Source of the DNA: Chlamydiota bacterium
Lineage (GTDB): Bacteria > Chlamydiota > Chlamydiia > Chlamydiales > Rhabdochlamydiaceae
Reading direction: 5' to 3'
DNA length: 5,924 nt
Assembly (NCBI GenBank): GCA_016866585.1
Contig: VGMB01000109.1
Location: 1 to 5,924, forward strand
The notes under the pieces were generated by a model, which ran no database searches, was not told the origin of the DNA, and was given only the letters and a program-made list of their open reading frames with translations. Within the stretch, counting starts at the first letter, position 1. Every line of letters starts with the position of its first letter. Positions 5,601 to 5,924 of this stretch are shown piece after piece. The position numbers were made by a program, and so were the translations under genes.

Positions 5601-5924
5601 TTAATCGAATTTAAATCCCATCGTTCCGTAGTAATTACCATTACCACGTCTTAATGGATTATTCATTTTTTTCCAATTTCCTGGAATTTGAATTGGATTT
5701 GAACGAGAAACTTGATCGCCAAGACCTAATTGACCATAGTAATTGTATCCCCATCCCCACAAACTTCCATCATTTTTGAATGCAAATACACAATGAACTC
5801 CCTGACCAATTCCTCTAGTATAGTCCCAATCATAACTTGTTCCTACTTGAGTTGGTGATGAACGAGGGACTAGAGTACCATTTCCCAATTCTCCATGACC
5901 ATTATATCCCCATCCCCACAAACT
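5601..5924 (-). CDS. RCC1-repeat protein, C-terminal part (5' end beyond window)
   Basis: The last 107 codons of a gene that enters from the right edge; the frame is open to position 5924, so the true start is outside. It contains two RCC1 units, beginning SLWGWGYN at the edge and again about 53 residues later (motif starting near 5765). Each runs through 'G.LG.G....RS[SN]P.QI/V'. It ends in a closing strand (GTMGFKFD) that would complete a propeller. It is clearly related to the 1797-2981 protein in both protein and DNA, but its C-terminus differs: it stops soon after the last blade and lacks the 'NLTSDPLTDQ' tail. If it is a full propeller, about five more blades lie upstream. It is 21 bases before the 2OG dioxygenase gene and heads the same gene order (RCC1, then modifying enzymes) as the second block. 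Confidence 0.85.
   Translation of the reverse strand, partial: SLWGWGYNGHGELGNGTLVPRSSPTQVGTSYDWDYTRGIGQGVHCVFAFKNDGSLWGWGYNYYGQLGLGDQVSRSNPIQIPGNWKKMNNPLRRGNGNYYGTMGFKFD
5679..5924 (-). repeat. RCC1 blade units in the right-edge gene, similar in DNA to those at 1917-2903
   Basis: The 22-base region around tatccccatccccacaaact occurs at about 5745-5765 and again at 5904-5924, 159 bases apart (one 53-residue blade). The 15-mer tggtgatgaacgagg at 5853-5867 is identical to 2232-2246 in the other RCC1 gene. The two genes thus share nearly identical short DNA blocks about 3.6 kb apart. Confidence 0.7.

Noticed and set aside
1..5924. tRNA, CRISPR array, IS element, attachment site or diversity-generating retroelement
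   Set aside because: The window is almost fully filled by eight coding frames. No cloverleaf, regular direct repeats with unique spacers, transposase or reverse transcriptase motifs were seen. The only regular repeats are in-frame RCC1 blades.

Overview
This window is AT-rich (roughly two-thirds A+T by eye). It holds eight tightly packed genes, all read from the minus strand, with gaps of at most about 30 bases or short overlaps. There is no tRNA, rRNA, CRISPR array, integrase, transposase or clear terminator. The layout is one strand, minimal spacing, small enzymes with unusual domain choices, 2OG-Fe(II) oxygenases beside glycosyltransferases, and RCC1-repeat proteins. It is what one sees in accessory parts of large marine T4-like phage genomes (cyanophages, pelagiphages and their uncultured relatives). 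No hallmark phage gene such as a capsid, terminase or tail tube gene is present, so the phage assignment is an inference. A bacterial surface-glycan locus remains possible.

In transcription order (right to left): (1) 5601-5924, the 3' end of an RCC1-repeat protein gene that enters from the right edge; (2) 4989-5579, a prolyl-4-hydroxylase-like 2OG-Fe(II) dioxygenase with a complete iron and co-substrate site; (3) 3665-5008, a TPR domain fused to a GT-B glycosyltransferase domain; (4) 3010-3693, a GT-A-type glycosyltransferase-like protein; (5) 1797-2981, a complete seven-bladed RCC1 beta-propeller protein; (6) 1107-1778, a GT25-type glycosyltransferase; (7) 456-1091, a second, different GT-A-type glycosyltransferase-like protein; (8) 1-459, the 5' part of a DUF6445-like protein with an HxD motif, cut by the left edge.

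The genes form two similar blocks. Each is an RCC1-propeller gene followed by glycosyltransferases and a 2OG-oxygenase-like gene. Start/stop overlaps (ATGA at 456-459, 29 bases at 3665-3693, about 20 bases at 4989-5008) suggest cotranscription and translational coupling. One good match to the T4-type late-promoter core (AATAAATA, 3011-3018) sits just upstream of the complete RCC1 gene and may start the second block.

The most interesting reading is that the enzymes modify something: either the host or virion surface glycan or, more speculatively, the neighbouring RCC1 propellers themselves by hydroxylation followed by glycosylation. The GT25 family, 2OG hydroxylases and TPR-GT fusions all have known members acting on proteins. 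The sequence does not prove this.
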